Both the position numbers and the translations under genes were made by a program. A DNA stretch of 64,000 nt from an uncultured Butyrivibrio sp. Lineage in GTDB: Bacteria; Bacillota; Clostridia; Lachnospirales; Lachnospiraceae. How positions within the stretch are numbered: position 1 is the stretch's first letter; every line of letters begins with the position of its first letter. The stretch lies in the NCBI RefSeq assembly GCF_947169445.1, contig NZ_CAMVPU010000004.1, forward strand, positions 62,001 to 126,000, read 5' to 3'. This document shows, piece by piece, positions 42,271 through 52,222 of the stretch. Below the pieces are notes generated by a model. The model saw nothing but the letters and a program-made list of their open reading frames with translations. It did not search any database and was not told the DNA's origin.

Positions 42271-42438
42271 ATGAGTAGAAGATCGGATAAATTAACGTTT
42301 GCTAAACAGAAAATATACGAGAATGAAACTCCCAGAGATGTACCGGATGAAGTAAGGCGTGAAATAGCACGGCAGATAGCAAGAGACGGTTTTGCTATGG
42401 TTAGATTCAGAGGCAGCGATCCGTCCGTAAATAGATAG
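42271..42438 (+). CDS. Small basic protein (55 aa)
   Basis: GAGGTG places the start at ATG 42271, 7 bases after the lipoprotein stop. The 55 residues are charged and helical (PDEVRREIARQIARDGFAMV), with a basic N-terminus. It is the last gene of the operon before a strong terminator. Function is unknown. Confidence 0.5.
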   Translation: MSRRSDKLTFAKQKIYENETPRDVPDEVRREIARQIARDGFAMVRFRGSDPSVNR

Positions 42439-42460
42439 AATAAGAACATAATACACATAC

Positions 42461-42504
42461 AAAAGTGTCGGAACAGGTTCAAATACCTGAAACCGACACT
42501 TTTT
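42461..42504. terminator. Bidirectional intrinsic terminator
   Basis: AAAAGTGTCGG (42461-42471) pairs with CCGACACTTTTT (42493-42504), with an inner CAGGT/ACCTG pairing. It serves the plus operon and the convergent CHAP gene. Confidence 0.85.
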
Positions 42505-42547
42505 AATTGCGTTTAATTATATTGCTATTTTACCCATCGTCGTATGT

Positions 42548-44641
42548 CTATTTGCCACAGGTGTAAATATATCCCTGAAATTTACCACCAGTTTCTATAT
42601 AATTTGCTGGTTCGGAATAACCATCACCGTCTTCTAAGTATTGTCCTTTGGTTGTTCCAAGATTTTGTACATATATTTTTAGAAGATTAAATGCTTTCCA
42701 TTCCTTTCCAGAATCTCTACCAGACCAGTTTGATTCAGATACAATAATATATTTACCATTGTTATCTTGTCCTATATCTTCGACAACTTGTACGTGTCCC
42801 AAGTTACCATCGTTATAACATACGATAGCCCCAATTCGTGGTTCGTTAGGGTCGCTGCTATAATCGTATGCATGACTGTTTATATTATTCTGATAGAATT
42901 GGCCTCCATTTCCACTTACATTAGGCTTGCTTCCGGTCATTTCATATACTCGGCCATATGCATAACATGTGCAATTAGGCATAGGATAATTTTTACTCCA
43001 ACCGTTTTGACTTGTAGAATAATATTGTGCATCAGCTCCATTATAATCTGGAGGAGTAGTTCTTTCATTAGTTAAGTCTTTGTCAGCGGAGTTAGGATCA
43101 ATATTATTCTTTCTAAATATAGGACCAACCCACAAGTTTCCATTTAACTTCTTCTTTATAGCTGCATAATCCGTACCAGCAGGTATTCTGTCGCTGTGTT
43201 CTACACCCTTACTATCCTTGTATTTTATAACATAGGTAACATCGGGGTGCTCAGCCATCTTGTCTAAATAAAAGCTCTGGAACGAATTGTAATTTCCAAG
43301 ATCGAGAACCACTTTCTTCTGACCTGATGCGATCTTTTCATTAGCATCAGTAAAAGCCTTTTCAACAGTACTAATCTCTTTTATTATTTCCACGCTGGTT
43401 GTCGGAATGTTAGCTTCCGGATCGTTGTTATTGCTGTTATTATCATCATTGTGTGACCCATTTTGTGGTCTTGGCGTAGGTGCAGGTGTTACAGTCTTGG
43501 GTATTGTTTCTGTTTCTGTGTCGTTACAGATCTTGCAGGTACGTTTTTTCTCGCCAGTCTCTGTTGTGGTAGCTTCTTTGGTAACAGTCCAAGGACCGAA
43601 ATCATGAACATGTCCAACCATCGGGGTCTCACGCGTTTCAACTGCGTCACAGCGTTTACATGTGCGCTGTTCCGATCCCTTTTCGGTTGAAGTGGCTTCT
43701 TTTGTAGTAACCCACTCATTCCAGTCGTGGTCAAGTGCTTCAACATCTCTTGTTTCTACATTTCCGCACTTAGTACAGGTATGCTGCTGCTGACCACCTT
43801 CAGTACATGTAGCTGGTGTGATATCAGTCCAGTCACTATATTCGTGAGAACATGGAATGGAGCTGAGATTTATATACATCATTGGCCTTATGCCCACACT
43901 CCAAGTATAGTAAACTCTACCGCCGCTTCTGAAGATACCGCTGCAGTCAACGTAAGTTGGCTGTTTCGCTCCGATATTTTCATCTTCAATGGTACTTGTC
44001 CAGTAAGCACATGTTTCTGCTGTTCTATCATATGCCCATGCATCGCTAAAGCCTGTCATCGGTGTTGTAATGTCCGGTACTGAATCTGAACGGTAATGCG
44101 CTACTCTGTCACTTTCTGATGGCAAGAAGGATATAAGGTCTTCCTTTGTAGGAATGAACATTTTATCGCCGGATAATGCGAGCATGGCTGATTGTTCTTC
44201 CTGTGTAAAGTAGTAGGGAACATAGGTATTATTCAGATATGAGCGCAGTTCGCTGCTCTCGTATGTTAGAGTCACGTCAATAGACAGATCAGAGTCAAAA
44301 TTGTAGCCTTTATAGACATATTCCTGTATAAGAAACAGATTGTCCCCACCAACATTAAGGATCTTCCATGTCATCGGGTAAGTATCTGATACATTTCCTT
44401 GTGAGGTTACATAATAGTATGCACCTTCAAATTCATGAATTCCTCTTTCTGATCCCTGGAGTGCTGTTATAGCATCTGAGTTCTCTGTCAGCTGGTAAGG
44501 CCAGTGTCCGAATTCGATAGTTCCTCCTTCTGAGTAATCAGGTTCAGCGTAGACTGTCAGAGTCCCGCATAGCGGCGACAAAAAATAAAGCATCACCAGC
44601 AATGATGCCAAAAAGAGTGTAAAAGATTTTCTTTGTTTCAT
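42548..44641 (-). CDS. Secreted DUF6273 / CxxC-repeat / CHAP-domain protein
   Basis: GGGGGAG places the start at ATG 44641. A signal peptide precedes a DUF6273-like region (IEFGHWPYQ ... YPMTWKILNVGGDN). Three Cys-pair repeats follow around residues 265-375 (HTCTKCGNVETR, RTCKRCDAVETR, RTCKICNDTETE), then a Pro/Asn-rich linker. The C-terminal 150 residues form a CHAP domain with NCTCYAYGRVYE (catalytic Cys) and LGHVQVVE (His), an amidase or peptidase fold acting on peptidoglycan. Length is 697 residues. It should be exported to the wall, perhaps for local wall opening. Confidence 0.8.
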   Translation of the reverse strand: MKQRKSFTLFLASLLVMLYFLSPLCGTLTVYAEPDYSEGGTIEFGHWPYQLTENSDAITALQGSERGIHEFEGAYYYVTSQGNVSDTYPMTWKILNVGGDNLFLIQEYVYKGYNFDSDLSIDVTLTYESSELRSYLNNTYVPYYFTQEEQSAMLALSGDKMFIPTKEDLISFLPSESDRVAHYRSDSVPDITTPMTGFSDAWAYDRTAETCAYWTSTIEDENIGAKQPTYVDCSGIFRSGGRVYYTWSVGIRPMMYINLSSIPCSHEYSDWTDITPATCTEGGQQQHTCTKCGNVETRDVEALDHDWNEWVTTKEATSTEKGSEQRTCKRCDAVETRETPMVGHVHDFGPWTVTKEATTTETGEKKRTCKICNDTETETIPKTVTPAPTPRPQNGSHNDDNNSNNNDPEANIPTTSVEIIKEISTVEKAFTDANEKIASGQKKVVLDLGNYNSFQSFYLDKMAEHPDVTYVIKYKDSKGVEHSDRIPAGTDYAAIKKKLNGNLWVGPIFRKNNIDPNSADKDLTNERTTPPDYNGADAQYYSTSQNGWSKNYPMPNCTCYAYGRVYEMTGSKPNVSGNGGQFYQNNINSHAYDYSSDPNEPRIGAIVCYNDGNLGHVQVVEDIGQDNNGKYIIVSESNWSGRDSGKEWKAFNLLKIYVQNLGTTKGQYLEDGDGYSEPANYIETGGKFQGYIYTCGK

Positions 44642-44775
44642 GGCGTTCTCCCCCGAACTGATAAAAATTTGCTCATAAAAAGCCAAATACAGTTTAACAT
44701 AAATTTAATTATTCCGAAAGAGGGCGGCGAATCGGTAATTTTAGGGGGTTAGGGCTTTATAGGTCATGGCTTCTG

Positions 44776-44812
44776 TCTGCACAGGCAGGAGCCTTTTATT
44801 GCGTAATATACC
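44776..44812 (+). promoter_or_regulatory. Shared backbone promoter element, 44834 operon
   Basis: TCTGCACAGG-N16-CGTAATATACC. The upstream half falls in the loop of a terminator-like hairpin (GGCTTCTG/CAGGAGCC, then TTTTATT). The start at 44834 is 22 bases downstream. Confidence 0.65.
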
Positions 44813-44833
44813 TTTAGAAAGTGAGGAATTCTT

Positions 44834-46726
44834 ATGAGTTTTGGAGATGCAGCCGCAAAGGCGGCGATACAGTTATTTGATCAGGAAGCCCAGGCTCTCG
44901 ACAGGCTTTCACAGCTTCTTGCAAGGATCCTGGCAAACCTGTCTGAGCGGGCAGCTTTTACCAGGGAATCCAATGATGGTATCAAGGCACTTCTTGAACA
45001 CCTTAAAAAGGGCGGAAAAGTTGATACGACAACCATTGCTAAAGAAGATGCAGCCATGGTTGATGAGATATTGCGTACATCCAAGATACCCTTCGTCATG
45101 GCATATGACTCAAAAGAAGGACATGTATTACTCATGACCCGCGATACTGACAGGGATGTCCTTCAGGATGTACTAAAACAGTACGCCATCAAAAAAGGTA
45201 CTGAGCTTCAGGAAATCGAGGCGGCAGACTTCTTAAAGGCATATGAAGGTAAGGAAATCCGTATCCAGAAAGGGCTTGACAGGGCAGAAGTAGCACTGTT
45301 CAGGGAAAAGACAGGACAGTACAACTGTACTTATGCGGTTCTAAACAGCGCAGAAGAGCCTGGGAAATTTGAGATCATGTACCCAAGAGATAAGGCTAAA
45401 GCCTGTGAAGATGCATTAAAAGATGTTTCTTATGACTTTGCCGGCGAGGAAGGAAGAAAATATAAGGAAACTATCTTGGATAACCTGAAAAAACGCGAGA
45501 TTTTCATGGATACTGTTCGTCCTGCTGATGAGGAAATGGTATTTGTCTGTTCAAAAAACGATCCAACCAAGTTTATTGCAATCACCCATGATGGCTTTTC
45601 TGTTCATGATATACAGACAATGCGGGAGAAGCTTGAAGATGGGAAGTCAAATGTAAGGCTTGTTGACAGGAATACTGCAATATCCAATTCATTTAACAAA
45701 GAAAAACTTGCAAAATGCCTTGATCAGATCAAAGATCCAGTTCTTTTATCATCAGACGAGTTTCCGCTGGTGAGAGGTATTTCAATGACTGGTGTTGCGT
45801 CATTTGTAAAAGATGCGCAGTTTAAGGAATCTTACGAAAAAGTAGTGAACCTTCTTTTCGGTAAGGAAGTATCTTATCCAAGGAAATTTGCAGGGGCGGT
45901 CAGGGATGATCTTGATAAACCACGCACATATGAAAAGCTTGTGGGTTCTCAGGTAGATGAGATCATGGACAAGCTATCTACTCTGGGATTGTCAAAATAT
46001 ATCGTAGAAGCATCAGACATGGACAGAACGAGTATTGCTTTTCCAGATAAGCTTACATCCAAGATTCAGCCTGTAGTTGACGAGGTGCTTTTTAAAGGAC
46101 TTAGCGGCGCCGATCTTATTCAGAAACAGCTCTTGCATGACGGCAGGGGAACGCTGGATATACATAAGGCAGAAGATGTTGTCATCGATGCTTCTCTTAA
46201 AGGAATCGCCCTATTCTTTGAAAAGAATGGCGTAAATATCGTGCAGAGCGCAACTGAGGAAGAGAAAAAAAGCGGTATCCCTAACAAATCACTTGAGAGA
46301 ATATCAAGAAAAGATCCTGAATATGATGCCAAGGTACTCTCGTTTATCACGCAGATGAAAGAGCCGGTTGTCATTGACAAGGGTGAATATAGGGATAAAA
46401 AGGACGACCCGGCAGCAATGTCAAAGCTTATCAGATCAAGGATCCCATCAGAGCATGAGAGCAGCGCTGAAAAAGAATACCAGAAGTTCACCATGGAGCA
46501 TAAGAAGGGCATATATGAACAGCTTCACAGCCTTAATAATGATGTAGACCACATGGATGAACTGACGGAGCGCCAGCAGGAGGCGGCAAGGGAGCACTAC
46601 TCAAGGAAGTATGAGGATATCTATGTAAGTCGCAGTACATTTGAGAAACTTTCAACGCTTGATTTTACTGATAAGAGATATGCAAGGACTGAGATGTTCG
46701 AGCAGACAACAACTACTGAGAGGTGA
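44834..46726 (+). CDS. Hypothetical plasmid protein, weakly PcfB/DUF3801-like (630 aa)
   Basis: The protein is soluble and helical. Residues 50-115 (IKALLEHLKKGGKVDTTTIA, then a KIPFVMAYDSKEGHVLLM strand) faintly resemble the DUF3801/PcfB proteins of conjugative elements, which help recruit DNA to the coupling protein. The rest has no recognised motif. It lies just before the 568-residue gene in a two-gene operon. The DUF3801 suggestion is tentative. Confidence 0.45.
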   Translation: MSFGDAAAKAAIQLFDQEAQALDRLSQLLARILANLSERAAFTRESNDGIKALLEHLKKGGKVDTTTIAKEDAAMVDEILRTSKIPFVMAYDSKEGHVLLMTRDTDRDVLQDVLKQYAIKKGTELQEIEAADFLKAYEGKEIRIQKGLDRAEVALFREKTGQYNCTYAVLNSAEEPGKFEIMYPRDKAKACEDALKDVSYDFAGEEGRKYKETILDNLKKREIFMDTVRPADEEMVFVCSKNDPTKFIAITHDGFSVHDIQTMREKLEDGKSNVRLVDRNTAISNSFNKEKLAKCLDQIKDPVLLSSDEFPLVRGISMTGVASFVKDAQFKESYEKVVNLLFGKEVSYPRKFAGAVRDDLDKPRTYEKLVGSQVDEIMDKLSTLGLSKYIVEASDMDRTSIAFPDKLTSKIQPVVDEVLFKGLSGADLIQKQLLHDGRGTLDIHKAEDVVIDASLKGIALFFEKNGVNIVQSATEEEKKSGIPNKSLERISRKDPEYDAKVLSFITQMKEPVVIDKGEYRDKKDDPAAMSKLIRSRIPSEHESSAEKEYQKFTMEHKKGIYEQLHSLNNDVDHMDELTERQQEAAREHYSRKYEDIYVSRSTFEKLSTLDFTDKRYARTEMFEQTTTTER

Positions 46727-46731
46727 TGATT

Positions 46732-48438
46732 ATGCAAAAAAGCGCAGTTAACAAGTTTACAATCGGCGAAAAATACAATGAGATCGGGCAGGCAGATCCG
46801 AAAGGCTTTATCAAGTGGCTTCTTACAAACCTCCCAGATAACCTTAAGTCAGTTTTAAAGGGGCTTTTGGAGCATATCCTTGATAAATTCCGAAATTTTG
46901 ATATTGCCCAGAAAGCATCCGGGCATTTCCGTATGCCATGGAATAAAGATACTGTAGAGCCGGATTATTATGAAAAACAGAAGATGAGCTATTACAACGA
47001 AAAGCTCCCTGGCATTTTCAGAGCAATGGGTATGGAAGATGATGTATACAGAGATCCAGAGATCATTGAAAAGGCACATACCCTGGAGGAATTTGTCAAG
47101 AGAGTCTATGATGAAGCATTTGGTCAGGAGCCTGCACCAGAAGACAGCGCTGAATACGAGGATTATCAGAAGAGGCTTACTGAAAGTCTTTGCTCAATTG
47201 ATATGGGCAGGACTGGTGATTTTGTTGTGAAGATAGGCGGTCTTGAAAAGACAATTGCCATAATTGAAGTGGGAGATTATGAGGCCATACTTGAAAAGGC
47301 TGGGATAGAAGATAAAAATGCATTTCTTATAGCTGAGGGAGAAGTAACAAGAGGCGGCAGGCATTATGTAGCTGTAAATGCTGATAATGAAACATGGAAA
47401 GAACTGGTGCTTGATGCTGCTCTCGAAAGAGCGGTGGAAGAACCAAAGATTGATCCTCAGACACAGGAAGAAGCCTGGAAGCCGGAAGGGGTTATCCCGG
47501 AAGAACCAAAGCCAGATCAACCCAGTACAGGGCAGCCCAAAGAACCAGTAAAGGGTAAAAAGCCCAAGTACCCAAAGCTTGACTATAAGGATATAGAGCC
47601 TGTCCGGGGTAATGCTATAAATGACACTTTTTCTGCAAAGCTCTTTGCTTCTGTCAAACCCACATATGAAAGTGTCGTACAGGGTCTTTCTCCCGAAGAT
47701 GAGGGCAGATTATTCCTAAAGATAAAGGTAAATGCAGACAAGATGCATTCAGCAGGAACAGGGCGCGGGTATGTACAGATTCCGTATACAAAGCCGCCGC
47801 TGTACCTGAACTTCCCCAAGGGAGATACAGTTAAAGGCTATTGGCGCGTCAATACAGATAAGGATGGAAACAGATATGTGACAGTAAATTTATCTGAGAG
47901 CTTTCCCGTATATGACGCAAAGGGCCAGCAGATGTACCTTGAAGATGGTAATGGTGGGCCGGTGATGATATCAGCAAAAGAACTGTGTTCAAGCCATTTT
48001 CTTATAAGGCAAAAGGCTTTTGGAGATCCGGTGTTGCCACAAGAAGAACCTATTCCAAAGTCTGTAGAAGTTATAAGTGATACTACTGTGAAGATAACCG
48101 CCCAGCCTGGTAGCTTAATAACCAACGAATCAATCCCTGAAGGAGCAAACATCCAGACAATAGATTTTGATCACAGAGAATATGTTGTTGAATCCGGCGC
48201 AATAAACGATATGCCGGGGCTTAAAAATATCATCAATGCAGAAAATGTTAGATTTGCAGATGATGCTGTTACAGGATGTCCCTTTACGCTATCTGAGTAT
48301 CTTAATGGGATCCCCGATAAGGAAGACAATGAAAAAGAGCCTTATGTGGAGAACGAAATGGAATCTCAGGAAAAAACTAAGGAACCTACAGCATATGCAA
48401 AGCAGCAATTATTCAATATGGACGGGCAGACACGCTGA
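46732..48438 (+). CDS. Hypothetical plasmid protein (568 aa)
   Basis: The start is taken at ATG 46732 with GAGAGGTG upstream; an earlier GTG at 46723 overlaps the previous stop. The protein is soluble, with a helical N-terminus, an acidic helical region, a Pro/Lys linker near residue 260 and a beta-rich C-terminal part (GRGYVQIPYTKPPLYLNF). No family was recognised. It ends before a terminator. Confidence 0.5.
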   Translation: MQKSAVNKFTIGEKYNEIGQADPKGFIKWLLTNLPDNLKSVLKGLLEHILDKFRNFDIAQKASGHFRMPWNKDTVEPDYYEKQKMSYYNEKLPGIFRAMGMEDDVYRDPEIIEKAHTLEEFVKRVYDEAFGQEPAPEDSAEYEDYQKRLTESLCSIDMGRTGDFVVKIGGLEKTIAIIEVGDYEAILEKAGIEDKNAFLIAEGEVTRGGRHYVAVNADNETWKELVLDAALERAVEEPKIDPQTQEEAWKPEGVIPEEPKPDQPSTGQPKEPVKGKKPKYPKLDYKDIEPVRGNAINDTFSAKLFASVKPTYESVVQGLSPEDEGRLFLKIKVNADKMHSAGTGRGYVQIPYTKPPLYLNFPKGDTVKGYWRVNTDKDGNRYVTVNLSESFPVYDAKGQQMYLEDGNGGPVMISAKELCSSHFLIRQKAFGDPVLPQEEPIPKSVEVISDTTVKITAQPGSLITNESIPEGANIQTIDFDHREYVVESGAINDMPGLKNIINAENVRFADDAVTGCPFTLSEYLNGIPDKEDNEKEPYVENEMESQEKTKEPTAYAKQQLFNMDGQTR

Positions 48439-48444
48439 CTTTAG

Positions 48445-48470
48445 AGAGGCCGCATTGTGCGGTCTCTTTT
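48445..48470 (+). terminator. Terminator after the 44834 operon
   Basis: AGAGGCCGC-ATTGT-GCGGTCTCT with one wobble, then TTTCAC. The next promoter element begins 4 bases later. Confidence 0.75.
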
Positions 48471-48473
48471 CAC

Positions 48474-48509
48474 GCTGCACAGGTTTATCTGTTTCAGTTC
48501 GTAATATCC
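48474..48509 (+). promoter_or_regulatory. Shared backbone promoter element, MBG-like surface protein gene
   Basis: GCTGCACAGG-N16-CGTAATATCC, 50 bases before the start at 48559. Confidence 0.7.
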
Positions 48510-48558
48510 CAATGAGAATAAGAATATTATGCCTTTAGCAACGAAAGGAGCTATCGAA

Positions 48559-51500
48559 ATGAAAGCTAACAGAAACATACAAATGAGAATAATGACCGCT
48601 GCTCTCTGTGGATGCTTAGCCGCCACATCAAATATGCCAGTATATGCAGACATTGATACTTCTGGCGGACAGCAGGGAGTTGGCGTTACATTTACGATCA
48701 CACCACGCGATATGGGGCTGGATACTACAAAGTCGGCTGTACTTGATGCAGATTCATTAAAGGATATCACGGCTACCTATGATGGGGATTCGCGTCATTC
48801 ATATGAGCCGGATGAGGTTAGGGCCGTAGTGACAGGCCTACGCACAGGAGAAAACCCGGCGGATATTGCAGTAAAGTATTCAATTGATAATGGAATGACT
48901 TGGACAGATGTAGTACCGTCTATTACGAATGCAGGTATTCAACCTGTAAAGATTAAGCTTTCCATGGATACATACAATGATTTAATCATTGATACAAATA
49001 TTGTTATCAATAAGCGTGATGCAGCTATCAGTTTCGACAGTCCTGTATATAACCTAGTCAAGGAAGACTGGAACGGCGCAAATACCGACCTTACAGATCT
49101 TTATGACCATGTGACTATGAGCGGATTTGTTGTAGAGCCTACCATTGGAACTGATTTTGAGATCAAGCCTGATACTACAGTTATCACAGATCCGATTTCT
49201 ACCGCTACGGAATATAATGATGGGCTTGTTATCACATATCCTAAAGCTGGATCAGCCTATAACTTTGCAAATTACAACGTTACAACAGACACAGCAGCTG
49301 TATACTTCCTGTCATATAAAATGGGCGTGCTTGAAAGAGACCTGAGTGTATCATCTCACAGGAAAGAATATGATGGTGTTGAGGAAGACGGAATCACTTT
49401 TGAAGCAAGATCCGATGAGGCAGCACAGTATCTTCGGGAGGCAACAATTGAGTTCTCTGTAGATGGAGGTGCTTGGACAACATCTGTACCCAAGATAAAA
49501 AATGTTGGAGATAACAGCGTAATTACAAGGATCACCATTTCAGGCGAGACACTTGTATGGGGTGCAGGCGTACCTCAGACAATTGGTGTCTGGGCCAAGA
49601 GCCTTATCCTTGTACCTGACAGTGTGACCGTAGAAGAAAGTGAAACAGCTCCTTCAACATATACCTATAAGACCTATACATCAAATATGGCAGGTGATGA
49701 GTTTGAAGATGGTGCTGCCGATGGCGAAACACTTACAGCTACGTTTGCAAACTCCCACCAGGGTGAGACAGGAACTGGCACATGGGATGGAGCAATCGTA
49801 ATCTCCGGTACAGCAACAGTTGCTGATGGGAGCGGAACAGATACGACATCAAACTATACATTTACATACAGAACAGCAACCTATAAGCGTATAAATACAA
49901 AATATGAGGCACTTAAGAATTCAATGGCAGTCACTCCTTATAATCATGCTTATGACGGGGCATCACATGATGCAGTTACTGTTACCGGTGATTATATTGA
50001 AGAGGCTACAGTTACATATTCAACAGACGGCGGCACAACATGGACGGCCACAAAACCATCTGTTAAGGATGTAGCTGACTCTGGTCAGGTCCAGGTAAAG
50101 GCTGTTATGGGTTCGCAGGAGCCTATCATCAAGACAGTAAATGCCGTAGTTTCTCAGAAATCTGTTACTGTAGCAGCAAACAAGGCAGAAAAAGAAGAGG
50201 ATGCGACAACATATCCTACATACAAAGCCACAGTAACGGGCGTGGTTACAGGACAGATCTATACATATACGATTACAAATACAAAGGAATCCGAGATGGC
50301 TGTAAATAAATACACTGGAGCCATTGTTGTTTCAGACCTTGTTGTTAAGGATGCCGGCGGAAACACTACTACTTCCAACTACAATATCCGCTATGTAGCA
50401 GGCGACTATGAGATCACAAACGGTGAGTTCAAAGACTTGCAGGCAAAGTTCAAAGTTACCGGATATACAGGAACATATGACGGCAAGAGCCATGGACTTA
50501 CAATATCAGGCACGACAGAGCATACAAACCTCATCTATTCAACAGATGCGGGCAATGTATGGGTGACAGAAGCTCCTACTGTAAAGGATGTCGAGGATTC
50601 AACAACAGTATATGTTAGAGCCTATGTAGGAACTGATACTACAAAATATGTTACTAAGAAGGTTAATCTCAAGGTCTCAAAGAGATCTGCAAAGATTACC
50701 GTAAATGCAGCTTCAAAGAAGCAGGGCGAGAAGGATCCTGATTTCAGCGCAACGGTATCAGGTATCGTTGCTGGCGAAAGCTTTAAGTACCATATTGAAA
50801 GAACTGATGATTCTGACTCTGTAGGAACGCATACAATTAAGGCAGTGCTCGATGAAGAGTATCCTAACTATCAGATAACTCTTAAGAGTGCTTATCTCAC
50901 AATAAAGCAGTCGGATTCATCTAAAAACGTATCAACTATCAGGGTAAGTGGTTATTCCGGTCCATATGACGGCACGGCACATACCGTTGATGTAAATATT
51001 GCTTCAACAGACGGTATAAGGATCGAATATTCAACAGATGGCGGAAGTAGTTGGTCAGAGTCAAAGCCATATATCACTGATGTTGCTGATTCAACATCAG
51101 TACAGGTAAGGGCTTCTGATGGAACAACTTCAAAAACAGTATCAACTGCCATCCAGATTAAGCGTGCAAAGGCTACAGTTACTGTAGAAGATGTAACCAT
51201 AAATCTGGGTGAGAGCCTTCCGGAGTTTACAGCAACAGCTGACGGCCTGATCGGAGCTGATACACTGGATTATACTATCGAGGCTGATCCAGTATCTAAG
51301 GCAGGTACATACAGAAATTACATAAAGCTTACGCTTAACAGGGAATATCCAAACTATCAGATAACTATTAAGAACGGCACGCTTACAGTCCTTAAGGACG
51401 GAGCCCCGACAATTGATGATTTTGGTAACGATGACCTTTCTGACAGGAGAGGAAATATAAATCTTATCTCAGACGGATACACTCTTATCGATGAACCTGA

Positions 51501-52077
51501 AGAAGAGATCATCATGATCGCTAAGTTCGATGCTGTAGAGGATACGGCATTTGATGAAAAAACATCAACAACTAAGCCGGCAGATGATAAACAGCCTATT
51601 GATGATAAGAAGCCTACCAAAGCCGGCGATGCAGCACCATATATCATCGGAGCTATTGTTACTGGTGCTATTGCAGTTGGAATGGGAGTAACTGGTGGAT
51701 TTTCGGCACTTTGGCTCCTGCTTCTAGGACTTCTTTTCAAGAAAAAGAGAAAGCATTGGAACGGCCTGCTTACCTACACATCTAACTGGGCTGTCAAGGT
51801 AAAAGGCACTACAGACGGTGTTGAAGATATGCAGGACATCCTTAATAAGGGTGTTACTGTAGATGAACTCAGAACTCTTATGGCGGATTCCGGGGTAGAG
51901 ACCATTCTTCCAGCCAATACCAAGATGAGCATTGATATCGAAGGTGTTGAGAATGAATTCGAGGCTGATGAGGAAGTATTCTACAATGAGCTAGCAGGAA
52001 AGAGTGGACATGCAATAGTTACATTCTTCAACGGAGCTGCAAAGCTTTCATTTACAGTAACAATGGATCTTCACTAA
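48559..52077 (+). CDS. Large surface protein with MBG-like repeats (1172 aa)
   Basis: AAAGGAG places the start at ATG 48559. A signal peptide ends near PVYADIDT. About five related modules follow; each opens with a YxxxYDG turn, then a YSTDGGxxW-type strand, a DVADSTSVQVRA-like strand and an MBG-type unit ending ...EYPNYQITxK. The C-terminus has a hydrophobic helix (YIIGAIVTGAIAVGMGVTGG and onward) with a KKKRKHW stop, then about 100 residues that would lie inside the cell. The cytosolic tail is unusual for a surface adhesin. It may mediate cell contact; no sortase motif was seen. Confidence 0.7.
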   Translation: MKANRNIQMRIMTAALCGCLAATSNMPVYADIDTSGGQQGVGVTFTITPRDMGLDTTKSAVLDADSLKDITATYDGDSRHSYEPDEVRAVVTGLRTGENPADIAVKYSIDNGMTWTDVVPSITNAGIQPVKIKLSMDTYNDLIIDTNIVINKRDAAISFDSPVYNLVKEDWNGANTDLTDLYDHVTMSGFVVEPTIGTDFEIKPDTTVITDPISTATEYNDGLVITYPKAGSAYNFANYNVTTDTAAVYFLSYKMGVLERDLSVSSHRKEYDGVEEDGITFEARSDEAAQYLREATIEFSVDGGAWTTSVPKIKNVGDNSVITRITISGETLVWGAGVPQTIGVWAKSLILVPDSVTVEESETAPSTYTYKTYTSNMAGDEFEDGAADGETLTATFANSHQGETGTGTWDGAIVISGTATVADGSGTDTTSNYTFTYRTATYKRINTKYEALKNSMAVTPYNHAYDGASHDAVTVTGDYIEEATVTYSTDGGTTWTATKPSVKDVADSGQVQVKAVMGSQEPIIKTVNAVVSQKSVTVAANKAEKEEDATTYPTYKATVTGVVTGQIYTYTITNTKESEMAVNKYTGAIVVSDLVVKDAGGNTTTSNYNIRYVAGDYEITNGEFKDLQAKFKVTGYTGTYDGKSHGLTISGTTEHTNLIYSTDAGNVWVTEAPTVKDVEDSTTVYVRAYVGTDTTKYVTKKVNLKVSKRSAKITVNAASKKQGEKDPDFSATVSGIVAGESFKYHIERTDDSDSVGTHTIKAVLDEEYPNYQITLKSAYLTIKQSDSSKNVSTIRVSGYSGPYDGTAHTVDVNIASTDGIRIEYSTDGGSSWSESKPYITDVADSTSVQVRASDGTTSKTVSTAIQIKRAKATVTVEDVTINLGESLPEFTATADGLIGADTLDYTIEADPVSKAGTYRNYIKLTLNREYPNYQITIKNGTLTVLKDGAPTIDDFGNDDLSDRRGNINLISDGYTLIDEPEEEIIMIAKFDAVEDTAFDEKTSTTKPADDKQPIDDKKPTKAGDAAPYIIGAIVTGAIAVGMGVTGGFSALWLLLLGLLFKKKRKHWNGLLTYTSNWAVKVKGTTDGVEDMQDILNKGVTVDELRTLMADSGVETILPANTKMSIDIEGVENEFEADEEVFYNELAGKSGHAIVTFFNGAAKLSFTVTMDLH

Positions 52078-52090
52078 ATATTGACCTTAT

Positions 52091-52117
52091 AGGGGACTGT
52101 CAGAAAATGGCAGCCCT
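52091..52117 (+). terminator. Terminator after the MBG-like gene
   Basis: AGGGGACTGTCA pairs imperfectly with TGGCAGCCCT, followed by TTATAAT. It lies 13 bases after the stop. Confidence 0.55.
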
Positions 52118-52140
52118 TTATAATGCCCAAAGATAAAGAG

Positions 52141-52175
52141 TCTGATAGGCGGCGCGGCTTTAAGTCGTAATATCC
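52141..52175 (+). promoter_or_regulatory. Shared backbone promoter element, LRR protein gene
   Basis: CTGATAGG-N16-CGTAATATCC; the upstream half is the least typical copy but keeps the spacer. The gene starts 47 bases downstream. Confidence 0.5.
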
Positions 52176-52222
52176 ATACAGATAAGGAAATTAATATGTT
52201 TCAAGAGAAAGGACCAAAGGCA

